A stretch of 64,000 bases of DNA. Origin: ZC4RG30 sp035556135. Its GTDB lineage: Bacteria > Pseudomonadota > Gammaproteobacteria > Steroidobacterales > Steroidobacteraceae. The first letter of the stretch is position 1. Each line of letters begins with the position of its first letter. The notes beneath the pieces were generated by a model. It was not told the DNA's origin, made no database searches, and saw only the letters and a list, made by a program, of their open reading frames with translations. The stretch is taken from positions 558,001 to 622,000 of the forward strand of contig DATMFO010000003.1 in NCBI GenBank assembly GCA_035556135.1, in the 5' to 3' direction. Position numbers and translations under genes: made by a program. Below, piece by piece: positions 1 to 8,248 of this stretch.

Positions 1-708
1 GGCCAGCTCCGGCAGCTGGTGCGCCTCGTCGAGGATCACGGCATCGGCGGCGGGCAGGATGTCGCCATAGCCCTCTTCCTTCAGCGCCAGGTCCGCCAGC
101 AGCAGGTGGTGGTTCACGACCACGAGGTCCGCCTCGCCGGCGCGCCGGCGTGCCGCAAACACATGGCAGCGGGAATATTCAGCGCACCGCCCGGCCGTGC
201 AGCTGTCGCGCGTGGACGTGATGCGCTCGCGCAGCGGATGTCCGTCCGGCAGTTCCGGCACCTCGGCGAGGTCACCTTCCACCGTGGCCTGCGCCCAGCG
301 CGCCACGACCGCACCCAGCGTGCGCGTGCCGGCATCCAGCGGCAGCTCGCGCGGCAGCCTGAGCCAGCGCTCGCGGCACAGGTAGTTGGCGCGACCCTTC
401 AGCAGTGCCACGGTGGCAGGACGCCCCAATACGCGTCCGAGCAATGGCAGGTCACGGTGGAAGAGTTGGTCCTGCAGCGTGCGCGTACCGGTGGAGACGA
501 TCACGCGGCGGCCCGACAACAGGGCGGGAATCAGGTAGGCGAAGGTCTTGCCGGTGCCGGTCCCGGCCTCGGCCACGAGCCAGCCGCGTGCCTCCAGCGC
601 CGTCGCCACCGCCCGCGCCATGGCCAGCTGCGACGCGCGCGGCCGGAATCCGGAAAGTCCGCGGGCCAGCGGTCCCTTCTCTCCGAAAATTTCATGTAGA
701 TCAAGCAT
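1..708 (-). CDS. ATP-dependent DNA helicase, DinG/YoaA (XPD-like) family, N-terminal part
   Basis: N-terminal 236 codons of a superfamily 2 DNA helicase; the 3' part lies beyond the left window edge. The frame opens with ATG at 708-706 and stays open to base 1. Walker A reads GTGTGKT near residue 50, and a DEAH box (VILDEAH) ends at residue 230. Between them is the DinG/YoaA signature LLKGRANYLCRE, whose Cys near residue 111 and later cysteines (about 170-190) fit the [4Fe-4S] cluster domain of XPD-like helicases. Members unwind 5'-to-3' and act in repair of damaged or stalled DNA. It is divergent from the PEP carboxykinase gene across about 140 bp. YoaA is the closer fit from the LLKGRxNYLC wording, but DinG cannot be excluded without the C-terminus. 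Confidence 0.9.
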   Translation of the reverse strand, partial: MLDLHEIFGEKGPLARGLSGFRPRASQLAMARAVATALEARGWLVAEAGTGTGKTFAYLIPALLSGRRVIVSTGTRTLQDQLFHRDLPLLGRVLGRPATVALLKGRANYLCRERWLRLPRELPLDAGTRTLGAVVARWAQATVEGDLAEVPELPDGHPLRERITSTRDSCTAGRCAEYSRCHVFAARRRAGEADLVVVNHHLLLADLALKEEGYGDILPAADAVILDEAHQLPELA

Positions 709-797
709 CTAGAACCGAAAATCAAACATAGTCCCGGGGCGGAAAGCGCGGATGGAAAAACCGATTGCTGGCTAGGCAACCGCTTGCCGGATGGCGT

Positions 798-803
798 TAT
801 ACT
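798..803 (+). promoter_or_regulatory. candidate -10 (TATACT) for pckG
   Basis: TATACT lies 46 bp upstream of the PEP carboxykinase ATG, in the only gap between divergent genes. No good -35 hexamer is seen 16-18 bp upstream. The GCG-T-TATACT-CC context resembles the -10 regions of other genes in this window, for example the TetR gene and the G8 genes. Confidence 0.35.
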
Positions 804-848
804 CCAGCGGATTCACTCACCCATTTGCTGTCTCGCAAGGTAACCCAA

Positions 849-2624
849 ATGGCGACTGCTCCCAGCGCATTCAAACCTGTTTCAGAAATCTCGCCCGAGG
901 TCGCCGACTGGGTGGCCGAAGTCGCCAGGCTGACCTGCCCCGACCGCATCCACTGGTTCGACGGCAGTCCCGCCGACACCGCCCGCCTCCGCAACGAGCT
1001 GCTGGTCCGCAAGGAACTGGCGCCGCTCAACGAGAAGAGCTTCCCCGACTGCTACATCGCCCGCTCGCATCCCAGCGACGTGGCCCGCGTCGAGCACCTC
1101 ACCTTCATCTGCACCACGAACAAGGAAGACGCCGGCCCCAACAATAACTGGATGGCCCCGGCCGAGGCGCACGCGAAAATGGACGGCCTGTTCAGGAACT
1201 GCATGAAGGGCCGCACGCTGTACGTGGTGCCCTACTGCATGGGCCCCATCGATTCCCCTTACTCCCGCTGCGGCGTGGAGATCACTGACAGCGCCTACGT
1301 GGTGCTGAACATGGAGATCATGACCCGCTCCGGCCGCCCGGCGCTGGAGCGCATAGCCGCCGAGGGCGGCAAGTTCGTGAAAGGCCTGCACTCCATCGGC
1401 GAGCTCGACCCTGACCGCCGCTTCATCATGCACTTCCCCGAAGAGCTTTCCATCCAGAGCTTCGGCTCCGGCTACGGCGGCAATGCGCTGCTGGGCAAGA
1501 AATGCCATGCGCTGCGCATCGCCAGCTACCAGGCGCGCACCGAGGGCTGGCTGGCCGAGCACATGCTCATCGTCGGCCTCACCAGTCCGCAGGGCGAGAC
1601 GCATTACATCGCGGCCGCCTTCCCCAGCGCCTGCGGCAAGACCAACCTGGCCATGCTGATTCCGCCGGATTCCATGCCTGGCTGGAAAGTGTCCACGGTG
1701 GGCGATGACATCTGCTGGATGCATCCCGGCCCCGACGGCCGCCTGTGGGCGATCAATCCGGAATCCGGCTATTTCGGCGTGGCGCCGGGCACCAGCACGA
1801 AGACGAACAAGAACGCCTTCGAGACCGTCCGCAAGGACACCATCTTCACCAACGTGGCCCTCACCAGGGACAACGAGCCGTGGTGGGAAGGAAAGGGTTC
1901 GGGCGAACCGGCCTTTGACTGGCAGGGCCGTCCGTACGATGCGAAGAATGGTCCGGCCGCGCATCCGAACTCGCGCTTCACCGTGAGCGCGCGCCACAAC
2001 CCGGCCTACGACAAGGAAGCCGACAGCCCGAAGGGCGTGCCCATCTCGGCCATCTTCTTCGGCGGCCGCCGCCGCGACGTGGCGCCGCTGATCTACCAGG
2101 CCCGCAACTGGCGCCATGGCGTGCTGGTGGGCGCGGGTGTGGCCTCCGAGACCACCGCCGCCGCCACCGGTGCGGTGGGTGTGGTGCGCCGTGACTCCAT
2201 GGCCATGAAGCCCTTCTGCGGCTACAACTTCGGCGACTATTTCCAGCACTGGCTGAACATCGGCGCGAAGGTGTCGAACCCGCCGGCCATCTTCCACGTG
2301 AACTGGTTCCGCCAGGGTGCGGACGGCAAGTTCCTGTGGCCGGGCTTTGGCGACAACCTGCGTCCCATCGCGTGGGCGCTGGACCGCGTGGCCGGCCGCG
2401 CGCAAGCAAACGACACAGCCATCGGTTTCCTGCCGCGCACTGCGGACCTCAACACGCAGGGCCTGGACATCAGCCCGGCTGCACTCGAGGAACTGCTGTC
2501 GGTGAAGCCGGAAGCCTGGAAACAGGAAGTGGCCGCCATCCGCACCTACCTCGGCGAATACGGCGCGCGTACGCCCAAGGCGCTCCTGGAGGAACTGGAC
2601 GGCGTGGAGAAGCGGCTGGGCTGA
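849..2624 (+). CDS. pckG: phosphoenolpyruvate carboxykinase (GTP)
   Basis: Converts oxaloacetate plus GTP to phosphoenolpyruvate, GDP and CO2 in the cytoplasm, the entry step of gluconeogenesis. The 591-residue length matches the GTP-type family (about 600), not the ATP-type. The P-loop PSACGKTN is near residue 260 and the metal-site motif GDDICWM near 285; Trp/Asn/Arg-rich substrate motifs typical of the GTP class follow (for example FGGRRRD). An in-frame ATG exists at 765, but the start at 849 is preferred: it begins MATAPSAF, follows an AAGG ribosome site and gives the usual length. A GC-rich hairpin separates it from the convergent gene downstream. Confidence 0.96.
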   Translation: MATAPSAFKPVSEISPEVADWVAEVARLTCPDRIHWFDGSPADTARLRNELLVRKELAPLNEKSFPDCYIARSHPSDVARVEHLTFICTTNKEDAGPNNNWMAPAEAHAKMDGLFRNCMKGRTLYVVPYCMGPIDSPYSRCGVEITDSAYVVLNMEIMTRSGRPALERIAAEGGKFVKGLHSIGELDPDRRFIMHFPEELSIQSFGSGYGGNALLGKKCHALRIASYQARTEGWLAEHMLIVGLTSPQGETHYIAAAFPSACGKTNLAMLIPPDSMPGWKVSTVGDDICWMHPGPDGRLWAINPESGYFGVAPGTSTKTNKNAFETVRKDTIFTNVALTRDNEPWWEGKGSGEPAFDWQGRPYDAKNGPAAHPNSRFTVSARHNPAYDKEADSPKGVPISAIFFGGRRRDVAPLIYQARNWRHGVLVGAGVASETTAAATGAVGVVRRDSMAMKPFCGYNFGDYFQHWLNIGAKVSNPPAIFHVNWFRQGADGKFLWPGFGDNLRPIAWALDRVAGRAQANDTAIGFLPRTADLNTQGLDISPAALEELLSVKPEAWKQEVAAIRTYLGEYGARTPKALLEELDGVEKRLG

Positions 2625-2648
2625 GCGGCCCGCCGCGGGCTTCCGGTG

Positions 2649-2676
2649 CGCGCCGCCGCCCTACCGCGGCGGCGCG
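2649..2676. terminator. perfect 11-bp hairpin between convergent genes
   Basis: CGCGCCGCCGC (2649-2659) pairs exactly with GCGGCGGCGCG (2666-2676) around a 6-base loop, between the pckG stop and the stop of the convergent lipoprotein gene (its TAG is inside the loop and stem). There is no T tract on either side, so intrinsic termination is uncertain; it may simply protect 3' ends. Confidence 0.35.
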
Positions 2677-3428
2677 ATGGTCAGCCCGCCGTCCTCGATG
2701 GCGGAACGGTCGTTCTCCATCACATCATGAATCAGGCGGTCGATGCCTTCGGCACGCCGGTAAGCAAAGGTCAGCTGCCAGGGCCCGGTGAGCACCGCCG
2801 GATCCTCGATGGTCATCGCCAGCTCCATGCTGTCCGGGCCGGTCTTGCGCAGGCGCTCGATGAAGCGTGCCCCGTCGGTGAGTGGCGGCAATGGCAGTGG
2901 CAGCACGCTGCCCATGCGCACGGCCACGGTCTCCATCACCAGCGTGTCGCCTTCCCAGTGGCCGATGGAGGTTCCCCACGGCGTCGGCCACAGGTCTTCC
3001 GCGGCCGGAAGCGGTCGACCGTCCGTGGGTATGTGCCGCACGTCGCGATAGAAATTGAGGATCAGTGTTTCCTGCGGCGTGACCAGGAACTGCATCGGCG
3101 GCACGCCTTCCATCATCAGCGGATAACCCCAGCCTTCGGCGCGGCGCGTGGCATCGCGCGCCATGATCTTCGGCAGCTCTGCCTGCAGCCACTGGCGCTG
3201 GGCATCCGTCCACGGCGCGGATGATGTGTTCAGCAGGTCCAGCGCCATGCCCGCGGCCGAGTCGGGCGTGGGATAGCCGGAGATGTCGATTTCGGTGTCA
3301 GCAGCCACCCAGATGCCGCTCCAGTCAGGCAAGGCATTGACCGGCTGTGGTTGCGGTGACGGGGAGCAGGCCGCAGCACCCAGCAGGACCAGCGCTGTGC
3401 AGGCGAGCCGAAACCCGGCCCTGCTCAC
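2661..3428 (-). CDS. putative lipoprotein, partner of DUF6152 protein (module A)
   Basis: A 255-residue exported protein of unknown function. The GTG start at 3428 overlaps the TGA of the upstream DUF6152 gene (GTGA), so the two are translationally coupled. The N-terminus has a charged start, a hydrophobic run and a lipobox-like AAAC near residue 20, suggesting an outer-membrane or periplasmic lipoprotein. The mature part begins with a DWSGIW motif, common in secreted hypothetical proteins that sit beside DUF6152 genes. A longer reading from 3677 is open in frame but would run through the neighbouring gene. The same arrangement recurs at 5025-6235 on the other strand. I recognise no enzyme motif. 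Confidence 0.75.
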   Translation of the reverse strand: MSRAGFRLACTALVLLGAAACSPSPQPQPVNALPDWSGIWVAADTEIDISGYPTPDSAAGMALDLLNTSSAPWTDAQRQWLQAELPKIMARDATRRAEGWGYPLMMEGVPPMQFLVTPQETLILNFYRDVRHIPTDGRPLPAAEDLWPTPWGTSIGHWEGDTLVMETVAVRMGSVLPLPLPPLTDGARFIERLRKTGPDSMELAMTIEDPAVLTGPWQLTFAYRRAEGIDRLIHDVMENDRSAIEDGGLTIAPPR

Positions 3429-3817
3429 TTCGCCTTCTCCGCAGCCTTGCCCAGCGGCTTGCCATCGGCCCCTCTCGCCTCGACGAGCAGGCCGCCCGCC
3501 GAGCCATTGCGCAGCGGTGACACGGTCACCGTGAGACGGTCGCCCAGTTTCACCGTGGACGGACGCCAGCCTCGCGCATAGAGGTACATCGGCGCACCCA
3601 GCTCCAGGCTCCATTCCTGTTCCCTGCCCTGCGCGTCCTTCACCAGCAGCTGGATATAGCAGTGGGGATTGGTCCACTGGAACTCGCGCACCACGCCACT
3701 GAGCTCGACCTTCTTCTGCTGGTCGAACATTGCGGCGGAATGATGCGCCATGGCGGGGGCCATGCTGCCTGCAAGCAGCAGCACAACCGGCAGCGCCAGG
3801 AACCCGCGGTGCTTCAC
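3425..3817 (-). CDS. DUF6152 family secreted protein (module A)
   Basis: A small periplasmic protein of 130 residues with a clear signal peptide (MKHRGFLALPVVLLLAGSM, cleavage after AMA). Mature start HHSAAMFD, the core pattern SGVVREFQWTNPHCY, and a later AP-MYLYARGWRPSTVKLGD stretch are diagnostic of the DUF6152 family. No enzymatic role is known for the family; the length and beta-rich pattern suggest a small ligand-binding or protein-binding fold (inference). It lies 51 bp downstream of the cyclase-FHA gene on the same strand and is coupled to the downstream lipoprotein gene, so all three may form one operon. Confidence 0.85.
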   Translation of the reverse strand: MKHRGFLALPVVLLLAGSMAPAMAHHSAAMFDQQKKVELSGVVREFQWTNPHCYIQLLVKDAQGREQEWSLELGAPMYLYARGWRPSTVKLGDRLTVTVSPLRNGSAGGLLVEARGADGKPLGKAAEKAK

Positions 3818-3868
3818 GTTTGCCCCCCGTGACCAGGCCAGAGGATAACCCCTCCGGCCCGCAGGGGA

Positions 3869-4774
3869 TCAGGCCTCTTCGCAGACGAAGCGGATGGTCT
3901 GCGGCGACTCGGCCTCGGGAACCTTGCCCAGGCCGATCATGCCCACGCCCTTCAGCTGCATGCTGTCGCGGCGCACGAAGGCTTCCTCGCCGTTCAGTGC
4001 ATTGACGAAGGTGCCGTTGGTGCTCTGGTCGATCAGCAGGAACTTGCTGCGCGAGAGCTCGATGCGCGCATGGATGCGCGAGATCAGGTTGCCGCGGATG
4101 ATCACGTCGTTCTCGTCCGCGCGGCCGATGGCGATCTGCGGACGCGTTTCATCCAGCACCAGCTCACGGTCAGCCATCACCAGCCTGAGGCGCACGGCGC
4201 GCCGGTCAGCCGAGCCGCCCAGGTGGATGGAAGGCAGCATGCTGGTGATGTCTTCGGTCTGCCACATGGCTTCGTACTGCATCACTTCGGCTCCCTGCAC
4301 CGACAGCGCGGCCAGGTCCATCTGGCGCACCGAGGCGCGCCAGTCCGGCGTCAGCAGCTCCACCGTCGCGGCGGTGGTCATGATCTGGCCGGACTTGGCC
4401 TGGCTGGTCATGCGGTTGGCGGTGTTCACCGTGGCGCCGAACACATCGTGTTTCTCCAGCACCACCGGGCCGAAGTGCACGCCGATGCGCACCGACACCG
4501 CCTGGCCTTCGATCTGCAGCGCCGGGTGGGTGGAGATGGTGCGCTGGATCTGCGCGGCGGCATTCAGGGCGTCATCGGCCGTGGGAAAGGTGGCCATCAC
4601 CTCATCGCCGATGGTCTTGATGACGGTGCCGCGGTGCTTCTCGGTGGCTCCCTGCATCAGGTCCAGGCACACCGCGATGACCTCCCGGGCCCGCTGGTCT
4701 CCCAGAGCCTCGTAAATGCGGGTTGAGCCGACAACGTCGGCGAACATGACCGCCAGCTCTACGTCTGTTCCCAT
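3869..4774 (-). CDS. class III adenylate/guanylate cyclase with C-terminal FHA domain
   Basis: A soluble 301-residue signalling protein with no membrane segment or signal peptide. Residues 5-170 form a class III cyclase domain with every catalytic position in place: metal Asp13 (FADVVGS) and Asp57 (KTIGDE), base-selecting Lys53 and Asp110 (DVFG), and transition-state Asn117 and Arg121 (NTANR). The Lys/Asp pair points to ATP as substrate. Residues 195-290 form an FHA domain (IGRADEND, SRIHARIE, STNGTFV) that would bind a phosphothreonine partner. Family knowledge therefore suggests cAMP production tuned by a Ser/Thr kinase target; the partner is not identified. A CRP-type palindrome lies 16 bp upstream of the start codon. 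Confidence 0.92.
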   Translation of the reverse strand: MGTDVELAVMFADVVGSTRIYEALGDQRAREVIAVCLDLMQGATEKHRGTVIKTIGDEVMATFPTADDALNAAAQIQRTISTHPALQIEGQAVSVRIGVHFGPVVLEKHDVFGATVNTANRMTSQAKSGQIMTTAATVELLTPDWRASVRQMDLAALSVQGAEVMQYEAMWQTEDITSMLPSIHLGGSADRRAVRLRLVMADRELVLDETRPQIAIGRADENDVIIRGNLISRIHARIELSRSKFLLIDQSTNGTFVNALNGEEAFVRRDSMQLKGVGMIGLGKVPEAESPQTIRFVCEEA

Positions 4775-4789
4775 TCAGTCCCAGAAAAA

Positions 4790-4805
4790 TGTGAGTCAGT
4801 TCACA
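4790..4805. promoter_or_regulatory. CRP-type palindrome TGTGAGTCAGTTCACA
   Basis: Perfect TGTGA-N6-TCACA half sites with A-rich and T-rich flanks, matching the CRP/Vfr consensus. The site lies between the cyclase-FHA gene (start 4774, -) and the DUF6152/partner pair starting at 5025 (+). Its position 16 bp ahead of the cyclase start codon would suit repression, or a downstream site, for that gene; it is about 220 bp from the other. Occupancy by a CRP homologue is inference. Confidence 0.6.
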
Positions 4806-5024
4806 CTTTGAAGCATGGTGTTATGGAAAACAAGCCACTTACGCGACACAGGCGACGCAGAGTCAAGCAGTCTGCGGTAAGGCCATGACTGCTCTGGATA
4901 TTTGAACCTGCCGGCCTGCCGGAGCCCCACGGCTCGCCATGCGCACGAGCCCGGCCGTGACCGGCGCCTTGACTGCCCGCCCGGTTTGGTGCGAAAACCC
5001 GACGCCGCCGCAGGATTGACGACC

Positions 5025-5438
5025 ATGCACCGTACACCCCTCTGCCCAATGCTCATCGCGTTCGGCACCTTCGTGTGTGCGGCCCCGGTCCCGGCTCATC
5101 ACACCTATGCGATGTTCGATACCTCCCGCGAACTCTCCGTGAGTGGTGTGGTGGCAAAGTTCGAATGGAAGAATCCGCACACCTACGTGTGGGTGTACGT
5201 CCCAGGCCAGGGCACGGGCAAGTACGAGGCGTGGGCCTTCGAGAATGCATCTCCCTCCCTGCTGTCGAAGCTGGGCTGGAGCAGGGACTCGCTGAAACCG
5301 GATGACAGGATCACCCTGATCTACGCGCCATTGCGCGATGGCAGGCCCGGCGGGCATTGCCTGAGGATCACGTTACCCGGTGGCCGCAACCTGGCATGCC
5401 ATGGTTTCGACGCCGCTCCCCCGGCTGCAGGTCGGTGA
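5025..5438 (+). CDS. DUF6152 family secreted protein (module B)
   Basis: A 137-residue homologue of the protein at 3425-3817. The start at 5025 is chosen because it gives a signal peptide (MHRTPLCPMLIAFGTFVCAA, cleavage before HHTYAMFD), whereas the open frame back to 4902 adds a charged non-homologous stretch. Core motifs SGVVAKFEWKNPHTY and LSKLGWSRDSLKPDD align with module A (SGVVREFQWTNPHCY, YARGWRPSTVKLGD). Function unknown. Its stop overlaps the next gene as GTGA, the same coupling as in module A. Confidence 0.82.
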   Translation: MHRTPLCPMLIAFGTFVCAAPVPAHHTYAMFDTSRELSVSGVVAKFEWKNPHTYVWVYVPGQGTGKYEAWAFENASPSLLSKLGWSRDSLKPDDRITLIYAPLRDGRPGGHCLRITLPGGRNLACHGFDAAPPAAGR

Positions 5439-6235
5439 AGGCGCGCACCACCACCACCGCGCTCAGCGTGTGGCTATGGATGCTGGCTGGCAATCTGCCG
5501 GCGGCGGAGCCAGCCTCCACCGCGCGCGCCCCGACACCCGATCTCACCGGAGTGTGGCGCATCGCGGAGGCCCTGACCCCCACCGAGCCGGGCGCACCTC
5601 CGGCAATCAGCGTGGAGGGTGTGATGCTGAAGTTCCGGCGCGATGTGCTCTCGCGCGCCGTGGGCAACCTCAGACGCTTCCCCCAGGGTGATCGCCGCTA
5701 TTGCGCACCCGCCGCCTTTACCGGGCCGCTGGGTTACGCCGTGGCCCCGGGCATCTTCCCCGTCAATTTCGAGATCCTCGGCGGCCCGGGCCGCCTGACG
5801 TTGATCGATGAGCTGGGAGTAGTCCGCCGGTTGCACCTGCGCAATGCACCGCCGCCGGATGCGCTGGATGAGAGCAATGCGGGTACTTCAATTGCCCGCT
5901 GGAATGGCGCAGAACTCAACGTGCAGACGACCGGCCTGAATCCGGCCGCGCAAGTGGTCCTGGGCGTTGCCGGCACGGAACTCGGCCGCAACGCGCGGGT
6001 CGACGAAAGGTTCTCGATGCCCCAGCCGGACGTGCTGCAGATCGTCACCACCGTGACCGCACCCGAGCTATACGCCGCACCCGTGACCACGATCAACCGC
6101 TACCGCCGCGATGCCGCGGGAATGATGTTCGAGATTTCCACTTGCTCGCCCACCGACCGCTCTTATGACCAGGGGTCGGGCAAGGAGCGATTCGACGCAA
6201 CGCCGCCGGCGGACCTGCCGCCACCGCCGCGCTAG
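5435..6235 (+). CDS. secreted hypothetical protein, partner of DUF6152 protein (module B)
   Basis: A 266-residue protein begun by GTG at 5435, coupled to the upstream DUF6152 gene by GTGA. The N-terminus has a hydrophobic export segment (ALSVWLWMLAGNLPAAEP). The mature region opens with DLTGVWRIAEA, comparable to DWSGIW in the module A partner, followed by beta-strand-rich sequence and one late cysteine pattern (ISTCSPTD). No catalytic motif is recognised. Similarity to the module A partner is visible in the position of the Trp motif and the closing RYRRD/YRRAE-type strands, but is too weak for me to prove homology. Its stop overlaps the convergent dusA stop by 4 bp. Confidence 0.7.
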   Translation: MKARTTTTALSVWLWMLAGNLPAAEPASTARAPTPDLTGVWRIAEALTPTEPGAPPAISVEGVMLKFRRDVLSRAVGNLRRFPQGDRRYCAPAAFTGPLGYAVAPGIFPVNFEILGGPGRLTLIDELGVVRRLHLRNAPPPDALDESNAGTSIARWNGAELNVQTTGLNPAAQVVLGVAGTELGRNARVDERFSMPQPDVLQIVTTVTAPELYAAPVTTINRYRRDAAGMMFEISTCSPTDRSYDQGSGKERFDATPPADLPPPPR

Positions 6236-7356
6236 GCAGTGTGCGCCAGGGCCATCGCCCGGCGGAATACTTCGTCCATCGGGGTGCCCGTCAGCACATC
6301 CGCCGACAGCACCTGCCGCAGAGCCCGCGCACCGGGGCGGCCACTGAGCAGGCCCAGCATGTGGCGTGTGATGGCATGCAGGGGAGTTCCGGCTGCCGCC
6401 TCTCGGGTCGCGTAGTCGCGCATGGCCGCCAGCACCTCAACAGGACCGGGGGGCGGCAGATCATCCGGATAAAGGGCCAGCTGCAACTCGCCGAGCAGCG
6501 CCGGGCGGTGATAGGCCTCCCGCCCGATCATCACCCCATCAAACTGCCGCAGGGCCGCCAGCACATCGGTGGTGGTGCGCAGGCCACCGTTGACGATGAC
6601 GGGCACATCGCGGGCATCACGGCTGCCGGCGCGCGCCACCGCCCTTCGCAGGCCATCCACGACGTCGTAACGCAGCGGCGGCACTGTGCGGTTCTCGTGT
6701 GGCGAGAGTCCGCCCAGCACGGCCTTGCGTGCGTGCACCACCAGCGCATCGGCACCGGCGGAGAGCAGGCTGCGCGCGAAATGCTCCAGCGCAGCGGCGT
6801 CGGACGCGTCGAATTCCTGTCCGCGCGCCATCGCCCGGGCACTGCTGCCCTCCGCCTCGCGCTCGACCACGCCGATGCGGAACTTCACGGTCACAGCCAC
6901 CTTGACCGCCTGCTTCATCGCCGCGACGCATTCGGCCACCAGGGCCGGCTGCAGCATCAGGCACGCCCCGAAGGAGCCTGAGCGCACGCGGTCGCTGGGG
7001 CAGCCGCAATTGAGGTTCACCTCGTCGTAACCGGCGTCTTCGGCGCACCGCGCTGCTGCCGCCAGCGCGGCAGGGTCTGATCCTCCCAGCTGCAGCGCAA
7101 GTGGCCGCTCTTGGGGGGAGAAGCGCAGCAGCCTGGCGGCATCGCCGCGCAGGATCGCCGCCGCGTGGATCATCTCCGTGTACAGGCGGATGCGGGGGGA
7201 GAACTGGCGCAGGAAGAAACGGCAGTGGCGATCCGTCCAGTCCATCATCGGTGCTACAGAGATCCCTGTAACCGGAAAACTCCCCTTCCTCACTGGTGCA
7301 TCTGGCTTGTTTTCCGTTGGTCTTCCCACGAGGGATCTTCGCCTGTCGCCCGGCAT
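6232..7356 (-). CDS. dusA: tRNA-dihydrouridine(20/20a) synthase DusA
   Basis: Flavoenzyme that reduces uridine 20/20a of tRNA to dihydrouridine using NADPH and FMN. The DusA hallmark SVAPMMDWTDRHCRFF is near the N-terminus, the catalytic Cys lies in NLNCGCPSDRV, and the DusA-specific block RKAVLGGLSPHENRTVPPL matches the tRNA-binding region. FMN-phosphate motifs VIVNGGL and GVMIGREAY follow. The first ATG at 7356 gives 374 residues with about 20 extra; a GTG at 7293 (VRKGSFPVTGISVAP) gives a more typical length. Neither has a good ribosome site, so the start is uncertain. Confidence 0.93.
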   Translation of the reverse strand: MPGDRRRSLVGRPTENKPDAPVRKGSFPVTGISVAPMMDWTDRHCRFFLRQFSPRIRLYTEMIHAAAILRGDAARLLRFSPQERPLALQLGGSDPAALAAAARCAEDAGYDEVNLNCGCPSDRVRSGSFGACLMLQPALVAECVAAMKQAVKVAVTVKFRIGVVEREAEGSSARAMARGQEFDASDAAALEHFARSLLSAGADALVVHARKAVLGGLSPHENRTVPPLRYDVVDGLRRAVARAGSRDARDVPVIVNGGLRTTTDVLAALRQFDGVMIGREAYHRPALLGELQLALYPDDLPPPGPVEVLAAMRDYATREAAAGTPLHAITRHMLGLLSGRPGARALRQVLSADVLTGTPMDEVFRRAMALAHTA

Positions 7357-7437
7357 GTGGATCTTGATCCCGATATTGTGCGGGCAACGGTTGATCGCCG
7401 TCAGCAGCGTCCTGGCGGCACAAGACCCTCTCCGGCG

Positions 7438-7990
7438 TCATCCCCCGACCCAGAGGATCTCCGGGGCGCGCCGGCCGTGCGGCGCCGGCCACTCCACCGG
7501 ATGCCCCAAGGTCAGCGGGGCGACGACATGGCATGGGTCCGGGATGCCAAGTTCCCCCCTGGTCGCGGCAGGTTGAGCCAGGCCCGTGCCAGGCCGATCC
7601 AGCAAGTACCGAGGCCCCTGTCGCGGGCGGCGAGCATGAAAGTCTGGGCCGCAAGACAGCAATCCTCGCGTGCCTGCTCACCAGCGGTGGTTGCAATCAC
7701 CAGCACCAGCACTGGTGCGTGGTAGAACATGCTGAACGCGCCGTCGCTCACCATCGCGCGCAGCGCAGGCGGCACGACCGAAGCCGACATCAGGTCTCCC
7801 GCGCCCGCTGCGCATAGCCATCGATGCGCGCAACGCCCGAGACGACGGCAAAGGTCCACGGCTGGCCGTTCATCGCGCTGGGTGCCTGGATGGCAGTGCC
7901 GATGAGTTCCTCGATCACGGACCGGCTGACCGGTGCGGCACTGTATTGCCGCACCGCGCGACGTTGTTCGACGACCTGCTGGAATTCCAT
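7438..7990 (-). pseudogene. nitroreductase family gene, two frameshifts
   Basis: Remnant of an FMN-dependent nitroreductase-family gene spread over three reading frames. Frame one (from ATG 7990) gives MEFQQVVEQRRAVRQYS and PSAMNGQPWTFAVV and ends at a TGA near 7790. A second frame continues with SVVPPALRAMVSDGAF, FYHAPVLVLVIATT and LGTCWIGLARAWLNLP. After the run of six C (7554-7559) a third frame carries HVVAPLTLGHPVEWPAPHG and RRAPEIL to a stop at 7438. All expected blocks are present in order, so the gene decayed recently, or the two shifts are assembly errors. It lies upstream of dusA on the same strand. Confidence 0.8.
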
Positions 7991-8248
7991 GATCCACCAC
8001 CAGAAGCTCCGCGAGGGCATGTCTTCCTTGAGCTGGTGCCATCGGCGCGCCGGAACCGCAGCGTCATGGTCCAGGGTTTCGTGTAGTTCTGAGCATCAAC
8101 GAAGATCGCCGGAACCCCGGATAGTAAGTCCAAAGTGACCTGCCTTCCGTGCCCGCCCGGGCTCGCCTTCAGCCCGGGCGGTCCGGAACGGGTCCGGACC
8201 GGCTGCCGCAAGGCGAAAGCAGCCATCGCGGAACAGCCCCGCGTCTGC
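7991..8248. other. intergenic region with a possible decayed coding remnant
   Basis: No intact gene is seen here. On the - strand around 8040-8120 a short stretch reads VDAQNYTKPWTMTLRFRR, which looks like the C-terminal end of secreted hypothetical proteins (xYTKPWTV-type endings), followed by frame-disrupted sequence running into the nitroreductase pseudogene. This supports gene decay across the segment, but the fragment is too short for a firm assignment. Confidence 0.35.

Noticed and set aside
709..848. Start of pckG at the upstream ATG (765)
   Set aside because: It adds 28 residues with no family counterpart and would place the -10-like TATACT inside the coding region.
7438..7990. Annotating three separate small proteins in the nitroreductase region
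   Set aside because: Each piece is a consecutive part of one family alignment, so one broken gene explains them better.
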